DNA of 64,000 nt from Pseudopithomyces maydicus. Lineage: Eukaryota > Ascomycota > Dothideomycetes > Pleosporales > Didymosphaeriaceae. The DNA is taken from NCBI GenBank assembly GCA_026873275.1, contig JANTUC010000016.1, forward strand, positions 372,001 through 436,000. Direction: 5' to 3'. Of the stretch, positions 29,501 through 40,476 are shown piece after piece (within the stretch, counting starts at the first letter, position 1; each line of letters opens with the position of its first letter). The notes beneath the pieces are model-generated. The model worked only from the letters and a program-made list of their open reading frames with translations. It ran no database searches and was not told the origin of the DNA. The position numbers were made by a program, and so were the translations under genes.

Positions 29501-32500
29501 TTTATTAATATATATTTAAAAGCTAGCGGGGGCGTTAATTAAATTAAAAGATATAATTAAGTACTTAAAATAATTATAATAGGTTTAAAAAGCAGTCTTT
29601 TATTTATCTTCTATTTAAATTCTTATTTAATAGTAAGTATTATAAAGATCTAGGGTAGTATAATAATATATATTTAATAAGTAGTTTAGGGTCTCTTTAA
29701 TTAGGGGAAGTAGGTAGCGATCTTTAATAATTATTAAATTTAATCCTTTATAATTTATATAAAGGCGTAAGATTTTATCCTTTTTAAAAATAAATAAAAT
29801 AAGGGTACTAATAGAATTAATATTATATTTAATTTAGCCTTTACTAAGTGCGTCTTTTAAATAATTATAAAATATACTAAGCTTATATACAGAGAAGTTA
29901 TAAAATAGACTATAAAATAGCTTTTTACTCTCTATAATTAAAATTATATAATTTAATTTTTTAAAATTTAAGGGAAAGGAGGCTATCTTTTTATTAAAAA
30001 TATTTTTATATTTTTATATTTTTATAATATATCTAGGATATATAGGAGCTATATTATATATATTTTATATATATAAGTATTATATCCTATAATCTATATA
30101 TTTAATTATAAAATACTTAGAAGTAATAATATATTATCTATTTAATTTAAATCTTTCTTAAAATCCTGTATCTCTATAAATTAGATTTTTATAATATTAT
30201 ACTTTTAATACTATATTTAAAAATTGCAGTTAAGTTAAGTATTCCTAATTTATAAAAAGGAATTATTTAAGAGTAGAGGTATTCTTTTTTTATTAATACT
30301 ATAAGTAATAATTTCTAGTGTATATTAAGCGCCTATATTATTAATTAAATATACCTTAAGCGTGTAAGTAGTATAAATAATTTATTATTATATATTTATT
30401 TAATCTAATTTAGGAAGGTCTATTTCTTTAATAAATAATAATTTTATTTTTATAACTACTTTTTAGCTTAATAAGCTAATATTGATTTATAAGTTAAAAA
30501 TAGCTTCTAATTCTCTTTTTAGGCTAATTTCTCTAGTTATACTATATATATACTTTATATTTAATAAAATATAAATTAGGATACACTTTACTATTTTTAA
30601 ATTATTAATAAGGCTCTCTCTTTTCCTGCCTAGTTCACTTATATAAATAACTAATTTAAGTTATTACTTTTACACTTATTAGCGTAGTATTCTATTTTTT
30701 AGTATTTATAATAGATAATATTTTTTTTATTTTAAGTTTTATTTATAGTATTTAGCACTTAAGGCCTAAATATTATTTTTTTAAATTTTACTTTAAATAT
30801 ATAGCGCGCTATTAATTCTTATATTATAAGTATATAGTATAGGTTTTATTTAAATATAAATACTAAAGTAATAAAGTCTCCCTTTATAACTAGTACTTAG
30901 TAGTAATTTATAATAGCCCTTTATAATTCTAGCTTAAGCTTTAAAAAGAGGTATTATACCCTTTATTTTTTAATATAAAGTATAAGCTAGTCCTCTAAAA
31001 TATCTAAGTAAATAGTAAATAAGTATATAATTTAATCCTTCTTTTATATAGTTTAAGCGTATATTATAGCTGCTTTAAAATTATAATTTATTAAATTAAA
31101 TAATAAGTTAAGTATATACTATTTAAAATATATTTAAGTAAGTCGCGCTCCGCTAGGTTTAAAAATATATTTAAAATAAATATATTAGAGTTCCCTTAAA
31201 TTACCTATTATATACTATATTATCTAAATAACTTTCTCTTCTTTTTTAACAAATTCTTAAAATAATAGCTGGAAAGTTACTTTATATATTTTATAAAATA
31301 GTAAAAAGGTATCCAATTAGTTAACTAGACGTTATAAAAATAATTAATAAAAGAGTATCTCCCTACTAGACAGCAGAAAAATATAGTATATAAAAATTAA
31401 TAAGTAAAAACGCTTTATTTTACCTAAATTATTATTAGACTAACTTAATTATATTTTTTTAATTATTTTATAGTACTAAAGCCTTAATACTTTAATTATT
31501 CTTTAAAGGCTAAGTATTATATAGGTATAATAATACTATACTTATATAATATCTAAACTATTTTTTTCTTTTACTATTATTATGTCCGCGTAGCAGAGTA
31601 TATATATAATTTAATATAAAATAGGGTTTTTATTAATAACTACTTATTAGCTATTCCTACTACCTTATATATTAAAATTAAAATAATTACTAAACCTTAA
31701 TTACCTATATTTAAAAATATATTAAATAATATTACCTGCACACAAGCTACTAAAATTATAAAATTATTATAACTTTTTAAGTACTTTAAACCAGCTAATT
31801 TAATAATTAAAAATCTTTAAAATAGCACTTTTAATTTAGTAATCTTTACTAGGTCTTATAGAGAGGTTATTTTAACTATAAATTAAATAATTAAAATATA
31901 TCTCTTAATATAGTATATTACTATTATATACCTAAGGTATAATTCTATTATAAAATAAATAATTAAGCTAAAGGAGCTTATAGCTAAGTAGAAAATAAAA
32001 AAGAAAGAAATTTTAAAAAGTATTTAAATTTTATAATAAAATTAATAGGTAAGACTAGCACTATATTTTTAAAATTATTATTTAAGATAGTTACTTAATA
32101 CTAAATAATTTAAAAAATTAAAAAGTACTATATAACTGCCTTAAATAAATATTAATTATTATTAATTTATATATAGAGCGTCTATATACTAGTAAATAAT
32201 TATAATTAATAGGTATAGGGGGAGCAGAAAATACTATAATTAAATAAAAATAAATAAATAGCTTTATAATACTATTTATGCCTAGTATAAAAAGGGTAAT
32301 AATGATACTAAAATATAAATAATGCCCTAAAGGGGCGCTACTGTTACTTTATATAAGTAAAAGAACTTATAATATTCCTTTAAATTTTTATTATAATACT
32401 TTATAAAGTTTTATAACTTAAGCGTATATTTACTGTGTATTAATATTTAACCCCTAAGTATATTATATTTATATATATAAGTTAGTATAATCTCTATCCC

Positions 32501-33040
32501 TTTTAGATCAGACGCAGTAAGACTAAGTATATAATAGAGATATTTAAATTAAGTAATTTTAGTTTTAAGGGTGTAAAGTCACTAAAATATATATAACTTA
32601 TTATATTTCTTTTTTACCGCTTCTATATTATTTTTAAAAACTTAATAATAGGTTAGTACTAAATACAGGTACTTTACTATTATTAAATAAATTAATTAAT
32701 AAATTATTAGTATTTTTTAAAATTAGTAGTATTACTTATTCTTAAGTAATAAATTGCCCCTAACTAATAGATTAAGTAATTTTAAAAAATATCCTTAGAC
32801 TATTAAATAAAAAGTATTATTATATAAAATTTAGTTTTAGGTAATAAAGCTTATTTTATACTAAGATTAATAGTAGAAGAATAGTAAATAAAATAGATAA
32901 ATAATAATAATACTTATCCCCTTTATAAAGTAGGGTAAATATATAATATATATAAAATCTTCGCTAAATAGACTAGTTCTAATATAGCCTAATAGCTACT
33001 AACAATAACAATAGCAATAATTTTATAATATATAATATAA
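25773..33040 (-). mobile_element. Gypsy element E, degraded
   Basis: Minus-strand reading gives reverse transcriptase YLNNIFIYTYNADLI (about 29405-29450), equivalent to YLDDILIYS, followed at lower coordinates by FLGFINFYRQFIESY-like sequence (about 29150-29235), the start of the RNase H connection. Integrase should lie at about 27.3-28.6 kb and gag at about 30.5-32.5 kb, but I saw only weak traces. The element's outer limits and LTRs were not identified. The right end coincides with the composition boundary at about 33040. Confidence 0.55.
26521..26570. repeat. (AAT)n microsatellite
   Basis: About 16 uninterrupted AAT units with no base substitution, lying inside heavily mutated transposon sequence. 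Its purity suggests it expanded after the surrounding DNA had become AT-rich. It has no coding meaning here. Confidence 0.95.
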
Positions 33041-33184
33041 AAGGACCTATTGCCCACTATTACACGGGATTGGGATAACACAGGGGTTTAGGATAATACT
33101 TCTTAATATTAAAAGTAATAAGAGATATATCCTGCGCTTTTATACTAGTATTACATTTCTCCAGCTGGGAACTCTAATATTTAT

Positions 33185-33557
33185 TTAGAGACTTTTGCTA
33201 TACGCGGCGTTGACTTCAGCCCACGTTAGCGAGTTGAGGTACTGTTTGCAATCATTCGAACCGGCCAGGAGCGAGGTACTTATGATGTTGATAACGAAGT
33301 GTACCTGTCCCGAGAGCTTTGAATTATCACTATAGGTACCGAATGCAATTGTAGCATAGTATCCACCATCCAAATATCCCGCAGTCCATGAATGGACCAA
33401 GACATTGAGTATTTATGAGAATAACAGAGGCAAGGATTGTGAGCCCGGCAATACCGCTACACCGCCTGGGGAAGCGGTTGTCCCCGGCTGAGCATGTGAT
33501 TCTCCCGAAGAGTAAGAGCGAGTACAGACAGTTTAGAGAGTATTTGCTTCGTCTCAA
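33185..33557 (-). pseudogene. Decayed gene fragment at the isochore edge
   Basis: The first balanced-composition sequence to the right of the AT block holds a minus-strand frame of about 72 codons ending at 33185. It includes HSWTAGYLDGGYYATIAFGT and a tail with NDCKQYLNSLTW, which reads like ordinary protein. It has no ATG. Upstream, the same frame meets a TAA that would be CAA before a C-to-T change, and I could not find a convincing splice site to reach an exon with a start. I do not recognise the family. I treat it as the 3' end of a dead gene; an unusual spliced gene is the alternative. Confidence 0.3.
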
Positions 33558-34618
33558 GTGTGCTCCACGCTCGACATCGCCGTCGTAGGCTATGCCCGCG
33601 TCAGGCTCCGCAGGACATCCACTACCTCTTTTTTGTTATCATGAATTCGTTCCCGGCTGATTGGATTAAGTTAATTCTTTTACTAACCGACCTAGGAATT
33701 GTAGTCCTATGAATTGCTGTATCTTTAACTGCCACTCGTTCACAGAGAAGTCCTCGATGGGCTTTAGTAGTCGAGCCATTCATGCAGTTGGTATGTGAAA
33801 TGCAGTACGTCAAGGGATTATTTGTTCAAATGGGAGCTGCGGGTGCGACACATGGGTTCATATATCCTTAATCTCGAGCTGCAGTGGTGGCACAGCCACA
33901 CAAGTACACACAGAATGATCCCACCAATTTGATCGAAAGCCAATTTGATAGGTTTCATGCAGTCATCACAGGATGGCCATGAAAGGAACAGTGGAAACAA
34001 ATCTACACCAGAATGCATAAGTATTTGACACCGTCTTGATATTCAGCGTGCAGTATTTCCTTTTCATTGGCTATTATATTCTGTGGCTCCTTTCGTTTCC
34101 CGATTATCAGCCCCTCATTCTCTTATCTACATTATGCAGCCGGTCGCGCAAGTCTCAAATCGAAACGGGCAGCCAGAGGTCGGACGAGAAAGTTCTACGT
34201 GCATGTGATTAGTCATGCATATGTACTCCCGTAACCGCCTAGCAAACCCCCCACTCATCCACCTGCGTAAGGCACTTACCCCACACTGCTCTGCTAGAGC
34301 AAACCACCCGCCAAATTGGTTGTCTCGATCGCCTCGAATTCAGGATCAGAATCAGTACGGCCGGTGTTGGATGCATCTCAGGTTCCTTCGGAGATCGCTC
34401 TTTCCTACTTCCTACACCGCCGTTGTTTATCACTTAGTGACAGCCTCACTGGAATCTCACCACCAGCACCTCGCAGCCTTGTCGCCTACACACTTGACCT
34501 CGCTTAACACTCTCCACCCTTCTCCGGTTCGGATCGATCGTAAGTTGTACAATCTCAAGCCTGAGCTCGGATAGTGCGACGCTATTGTGTGAAGCAGCTT
34601 CTTACCACGAATGCCGAT
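33558..34618. other. Intergenic, upstream of the RdRP gene
   Basis: Balanced composition and several short overlapping frames on both strands, none with protein-like character or a known domain. A CT-rich stretch around 34230-34560 directly upstream of the RdRP start is probably promoter and 5' leader. The 119-codon plus frame at 34215-34574 is rich in H, S, L and P and looks non-coding. Confidence 0.5.
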
Positions 34619-37600
34619 ATGGAGGTGTTCATGCGAAATCTACCATCCGATCTGACAGAACACGGTTTGCAGAATCATCTGAAGCCTTTGATGAAAAGTC
34701 TACAAATCAAGGATTGGTACTGTCAAAAATGGCGAAAGAAGTCCTTCGGAAGTGTCACCTTCTTGCTGCACAGGGAAGGCCAACAGTTCCTGTCGCAGTA
34801 TGGACAAGAGACTATACGCTCTCCAACGTTTCAAAAGCCGCAATACAAAGCTCGTATGAAGATCCTAGACAGACATGTCTTCTGTACCATCAGCAACAAG
34901 TCGCCAGATCCTTTACTTCTGAAGTGCCTGGTAAAAACCGCCGAAGATCGTCGTAAGACCAAGGATCTTCCTCTATCCGCGGAGAATGCAAAAGTCGCAT
35001 TTCAGGCGGTATCATTGTCGTGCGGAATTTATGACTTTGTAGACGGTGAGTTATGCTACTGCCCAGAGATCGAATGGCCTTTGGTGACAGGGACCGCCAA
35101 ATTTGTCAAGAAAGCTATCATTCTTGACTACGAAGATAACGATGGGAGCAAGCGAGTTGAGATACCATTCAAGATTGTGGACAACGTAGTCGCAACTTCA
35201 AGACCTACTACTGCGCTCATACTCACTCTGTGGGAAGCGCCTCGACTTTTGAGACGCATCCACAGGACCTATCTATATTGATGTCTAATCTGCTCAATCA
35301 AAAGCCGAATCTTACGAAAAAGCGGCTCACTGGACTTTCGAGTCACACTTCTTCCCATCAGAAGATTATCGGACAATCCTTAGTCTATCGCATCTGTGTT
35401 TCTCCAATTGACTACTACATTTTGTCAAACCAGTTGATCCAACGAGACGTCATCTCTGTCATGAGGCACGACATAACCATACTGCCATCACATAACCGAT
35501 TGAGTCTACATACCGGTCTCGAGCTTTTGAATGAAACAATCAAGGAGATGTCAAGAACCGTCCCTTTCGCTGTAATGTTTCAGATGGAAGCTCTGGCACG
35601 GAATAACTTCCTTCCGCCCTGGACCGTCCAAAATCTCTTGTTGAAGATCCATAATCGAATACAGAAACACAACCATTTTGGTTGGCAGGCGTCTGAAAGG
35701 GATACAAGCCGGAATCCTCTCATATCCGCTGAAGCTATCCGGAAGCTCATCTCGCAAATCAACTTTCCGGGTGTTGAGAGTAATCCTTCTGACTTCAACG
35801 TTAATGATCTTTGGCACTGGCTTGAGGAGAATGAAAGACAGGTACAAAGTGGAGCTTACGAGGAATTCATCACCGAAAAGGGAAAGGCAAACCTTACCAT
35901 GGTTCACAAAGTCAATATTACACCCACAGGTATTACTCTCCATGGTCCAGACCCCGAAGCAAAAAATCGCATCTTGCGGCGCTTTCCAGACCATCATGAG
36001 TACTTTATACGAGTACAATTCTGCGACGAAGATGGATCGGATCTACAATTCAACTCACGAGTGACAAACGATGAGATTTATGAGAGATTCAAACAGATCA
36101 TGGGAAACGGGATTGCAATTTGCGGAAGAGTGTATGGGTTTCTTGGTTACTCGCATTCGTCTTTGAGAAGCCACTCCTCCTGGTTTGTAGCACCTTTTTG
36201 GCACAAAGATAAACTGGAGACATATTTCACCATTATACCGACATTGGGTTCATTTGGTAAGATTCAGTCTCCAGCTCGTTGTGCCGCTCGTATTGGGCAA
36301 GCATTCTCTGAAACCCCTTTTGCAATCTCACTCCCATACAATGATATTGGACACGAGAAATTACCCGACATTACATCGCAAGACGGACGCCATATGTTCA
36401 GCGATGGTATAGGGACTCTTTCACCTGCAGCTGTTGAGGCGATCCGTGATTCTATCCCTCGGAAGAAGGGCGCTGCCACCTGTTTTCAGATTCGGTGGGC
36501 TGGCGCTAAAGGAATGCTTGCCCTTGATGCTCGCCTGGAGGGTATTAAAATGGGCGTTAGAGACTCTATGATCAAGTTTGAGAGTGATGATACCGAGTAT
36601 CTCGAAATCTGTGATACTGCTAATAAGCCCATACCTTTGGTACTTAATCGACAGGTACGTTTTGTTGCAACATGCAACTAATATCCATCTAACAGGGTGT
36701 TGCAACCAAATACAAATCATTATATCACATCACTGATGAATTAGCACTAACAGGAGAACAGATGATCAAGATTCTTGAAGATATGGGTATTCCGGCCAAG
36801 TGGTTTCTGGATCAACAAACCGCAGCACTGGAGAATCTGCGATTTGTCACTGCGCACATTTCCAACACTACAGGATTTTTGAAGCGTCAAGGTATTGCTG
36901 ATCATATTGGCTTTCCACAATTTATCAGACGTTTAGAATCGATTGGAGTGGACTATAAACGAGACAAGTTCATGCAATCCGTTGTTGAAGCAGCAATACT
37001 TCGTGAGCTTCGCCTCATGAAGCACAAAGCCAGGATACCTATTGATCAAGGCGCTACACTCTTCGGTATCATGGACGAGACGGGGTACCTGGAGCAAGGT
37101 GAGATATTTGTATCATTTGACAAGGCACCTTTTATCGGCTGTCATATGTTGGACTTGGACAATCGCCAAATGCTGGTCACGAGATCGCCTGCTTTGCACC
37201 CTGGAGATATTCAATTAGCGACGAATGTCATACCTCCGGAATCACACCCACTGCGAGCATTGAGGAATTGTATTGTTTTCTCACAAAAGGGAAGCGAGAC
37301 TTGCCAAGCTGTCTTAGTGGCGGAGATTTAGACGGCGACACATATGGTATAATATGGGACGTCAGTGCCATAGCTGGGTGCCAACGCGTCTTCTCGCCGG
37401 CTGAATATCCTCGAGTTGCTCCATTGGACATTGGAAGACCTGTCGAAAGGAAAGACATGACCGATTTTTTCATTCAATTCATGGCCACTGACCAACTTGG
37501 CTTGATCGCTATACGCCACATCATTCTGGCAGATCAAGCGAAAGCGGGAACTGCTGACCCAGGTACTTTTGCATTCCCTTATCATTCGATGATAATCGCT

Positions 37601-38586
37601 AACCTCCTGTAGATTGTTTGAAACTCGCGGAACTCCACTCGACTGGTGTGGATTACTCAAAGACGGGAAAACCGGTGGATCTTGGAGTTTTCAGAATGAT
37701 TAAGACGAACAAGTGGCGACCTCATTTGTAAGTAATGGAAATTTGACAGCTTATCATTCAACACTAACATCCCAGCAGTCTCGCGCCTAGCGATGTCACC
37801 TTCATCAAGAATCTAGATATCGGGTTCGACATTCCCACGCGCCCACGCGAGGACGAGGAGCAGGACGAAGACAACAACCTTGGCCCTCAGTATATATACT
37901 ATCGGTCTGAGAAAATCAATGGTGTCCTGTTCGACGCTATAGATGAGCAGAAAATCTGGTATCAGAACATCAAACGCGAAGCCAAGACTGATTTGACCGT
38001 ATGGAGTGATATCTTCGAATACATTGTGCGCGAATGCGAAACGAAGCTCGCTGGGCTTCACTGGGAAAACTTGAGACACGAAGCAATGGAAATCCGCCAC
38101 AAGTAAGTTTTCCTGACCGTCGCGTCGGACTCTACTAACTCTATACATAGCTACGAAGCCGCGATTTACAGTGCCACGGTTGACTACTCGACTCATTCGA
38201 CACAGTCGCTCACCGAGTTGGAGGTTTTCACCGGCTCAATCTTCAATGGATCTGGCGTGCAGACACGTCGACAACGAGATCGCTCGCTCCAACTCAAGGA
38301 CGAATTCGAAAGAATCGCGCGATGGATCGAAAGCCTCATACGAAGACGCAAGACGATTACCAACAAGGATGCTGGCAGCACCGGTGCTACCGAGCGTTCC
38401 TTCGAGGCTCTGGAGTTCAGTATCGCGTGTCTGGAGATTAGCCAATGGGATGAGACGCGTGGCGCTCGGTCTAGGGTAGGTCGCACGGCCGACGTGTACG
38501 AAAGTTTCAAGATCGTTGCTGCATCCTGTGCCATGAGAGAACTAGACGCAGCCCTGAGGCTAGTGGGAGTGGAGGAATGGTACTGA
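34619..38586 (+). CDS. RNA-dependent RNA polymerase (RNA silencing), two frameshifts
   Basis: Eukaryotic RdRPs copy single-stranded or aberrant RNA into double-stranded RNA for Dicer. My model has five exons: 34619-36654, 36696-37562, 37613-37727, 37776-38102 and 38151-38586, about 1260 residues. I chose the ATG at 34619 because MEVFMRNLPSDLTE begins the RRM-like N-terminus; an in-frame ATG lies at 34574. The catalytic loop CLSGGDLDGDTYG (DLDGD at about residue 890, bases 37325-37339) is intact. Two single-base shifts break the frame: near the T run at 35247-35250 (TLWEAPRL must continue FETHPQD) and near AAAAGGG at 37285-37291 (FSQKG must continue KRDLP). Either these are sequencing errors or the gene is dead. 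The N-terminal layout resembles the SAD-1 type more than QDE-1; that subtype is a guess. Confidence 0.9.
36655..36695 (+). other. 41-nt intron in the RdRP gene
   Basis: GTACGT..AACAG with CTAAT upstream of the acceptor. Removing it joins NRQ to GVATKYKS in phase 0. It is at the short end for ascomycete introns, but both sides give good RdRP sequence. The other RdRP introns are 37563-37612, 37728-37775 (or 37728-37778, since the acceptor is CAGCAG) and 38103-38150. Confidence 0.75.
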
Positions 38587-38855
38587 TCTTGCCTATATTT
38601 ATGAGCTGTGGGTTGGGTTTTTGTCACTCGCTGTTACCGGCGATCAAAATTTTCTAGTTTTGGAATGGTACACAGCTGATGGGCATTTGCAAGGTCGGTT
38701 AAGTTGCCAGTGCTGTGGGCGAGGGCGCGAAGGAAAAGATATCTGCTTGTACAATAAACTTTCAATTCTATAACGTTACTGAAATTTTTGGGTATAAATG
38801 CTACCGCGTCTTCCATCCCTCCCTCTTCCGTGCGACCTTTCTCTACCCTTCTTCC

Positions 38856-40036
38856 CTACAATAGCGAAGGCGGCGTCTGCCCCTTCAACAACTCGTCCTG
38901 CTCCTCCTTAGAAATACCGAACAGATACAGCACGTCCAGCATGCTCTTCGAGTTCAGTCTCGCAGGCGCTTGCATTTGCACCTTAGGCTTCGCGTGGAAG
39001 GCGACGCCCAGCCCGGCGATGCTCATCATGGGCAGATCGTTAGCGCCATCCCCAATGCACACAGTCTGCTCGAGGGCGATACCCTCCTTCTCCGCGATAG
39101 CATGCACATGATCTCTCTTCTTCTCCGCGTGGACAATCTCGCCGGTTAGCTCGCCCGTAAGCTCAGATCCGTCCTCGGAGAAGACAAGGTGATTTGCAAA
39201 AGCGTAGTCCAGCCCCAGCCTCTGGGCAACCCACCCGGTTAACGGGATGAACCCCCAGACAAGACTGCCGTCTTGAACCCCAGCCGCCTCAACGCAAGTA
39301 TCAATTCGGCAACGCCCTCGTTCAAACTGATCTTCCCTCTGAGCGTCTCCCACACACTACTCGGCACGCCCTTCAACAGCTTACACCTCGCCCTTAAGCT
39401 CTGCTCAAAGTCCAACTCGCCGTTCATAGCCGCCGCGGTGATGGCCGAAACCTCGTTCTCGACGCCAATCAATCCGGCGATCAGATCGATCACCTCCTGC
39501 TGGATCAGCGTGCTGTCCATGTCGAAGACAGCAAGGCGCTTGTGCCTGCGGTGCACGCTCTCGCGCTGCCACACAATCTCGACGTTCCACTCGCGCTCGA
39601 AGCGCGACACGTGCTCGTGGCGGCGCAGCGTCTCGAGGGCGTCGGCGGGCTGGGCAGCGGGCAGCGGGAAGCGCACCTCGACGACTCGTGGGGTAGTGCC
39701 GCCCTCTAGGGGCCGCGACTGGGCGTCGTCGACAGCAATGCCGGGCACGATGGAGGCGAGGAGTACGAAGAAGTCGGTGAGGCACGACTGCGAGATGTAG
39801 CTGCCGTAGAGGTGGTCTAGCGGGTTGGGGCCCGGAGTCGGGGGCTCGAGAGGGTAGGCCTCGAGCTTGTCGGTGGGGGCGGCGCCATCTTTCAGTGATT
39901 CCAGGGAGGCGGGCGCAAGGGCGGTGGTGGGCGAGCGCGGGGAAGCATCGGGGTGGGGGAAGAAGTGCGGCGCATGTGCTTTGTAGAAGATGGTTGCGAC
40001 AAATTGGGGCGGCGGCGATGGGGCGGGGGACGCCAT
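38856..40036 (-). CDS. SER2: Phosphoserine phosphatase, one frameshift
   Basis: It hydrolyses O-phospho-L-serine to serine, the last step of the phosphorylated serine pathway in the cytosol. The HAD-family motifs are all present: DMDST at residues 172-176 (nucleophile and acid/base aspartates), SGG at 260-262, and GDGANDLPMM further on. The frame breaks right after SGG: the first part ends LSGGSSR-stop while the next frame resumes FIPLTGW. Adding one base to the C5 run at 39252-39256 restores about 393 residues, the usual size for fungal SER2 with its long N-terminal extension. Since this is a biosynthetic housekeeping gene, a base-call error is more likely than true loss. It converges on the RdRP gene with a 269-bp gap. 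Confidence 0.9.
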
Positions 40037-40476
40037 TGTGAGCGAGATCCTGGACGGAGAGGGGGAGAGGCAGTCGAATTGTGGGTGTAGCGCGATTGTA
40101 GGCGGTGGAGGAGAGGCGTGGAAAAGTTTCGGGCGGCGAAGATCGGAGGAGGGGCGAGCGGGTTCGGTTTGGTGGGGTACGACGACCTACGCGAAAGGCT
40201 CATCTCTGGTGGGGCGGAAACCAGTCCAGGGTCAATTCACCCTACTACTTCGCCTAGTCCAGGAGATTTGCTTAGTCAGCCAGCTTGAGTAGTAACCTGA
40301 GCAGGCACCTCGATGGCAAGTCTGACTTCCTCCCACAAAGCGCTCAAGCGTCCTCTCTGACAATCATCTAGAGACATACTCAAACGAACAAAATAATTAG
40401 CGAGCCACTACATACGGGTATCATGTCTATTCTGCGTCCCTCTTAATGCAAAAATACCACTGGCAACTCCCCTGCT
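40037..40476. other. Intergenic between SER2 and the glucosyltransferase-like gene
   Basis: This is the upstream region of SER2 and the 3' side of the next minus-strand gene. The GC-rich left part continues frames antisense to SER2. I see no separate gene. Confidence 0.5.

Larger units (their letters stand above)
1..33040. repeat. AT-rich, RIP-mutated transposon block
   Basis: The whole stretch is dominated by TA steps, with very few CA/TG steps and almost no open reading frame longer than 80 codons. It changes abruptly to balanced composition at about 33040. Reverse transcriptase, integrase, protease, zinc-knuckle and chromodomain traces of several LTR retrotransposons can be read through many stops. 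Changes run in the C-to-T / G-to-A direction, for example YLDD to YLNN, which is what fungal RIP does to duplicated DNA. I infer a heterochromatic AT-isochore. RIP indices were not computed; the call rests on visible composition and residue changes. Confidence 0.9.

Noticed and set aside
34215..34574. 119-codon plus-strand frame before the RdRP gene
   Set aside because: Composition rich in H, S, L and P, no domain, overlapped by equally long frames; fits a CT-rich promoter or leader.
35230..35281. Programmed ribosomal frameshift in the RdRP gene
   Set aside because: No slippery heptamer with following pseudoknot is apparent, and four similar shifts occur in unrelated places nearby, so error or decay is simpler.
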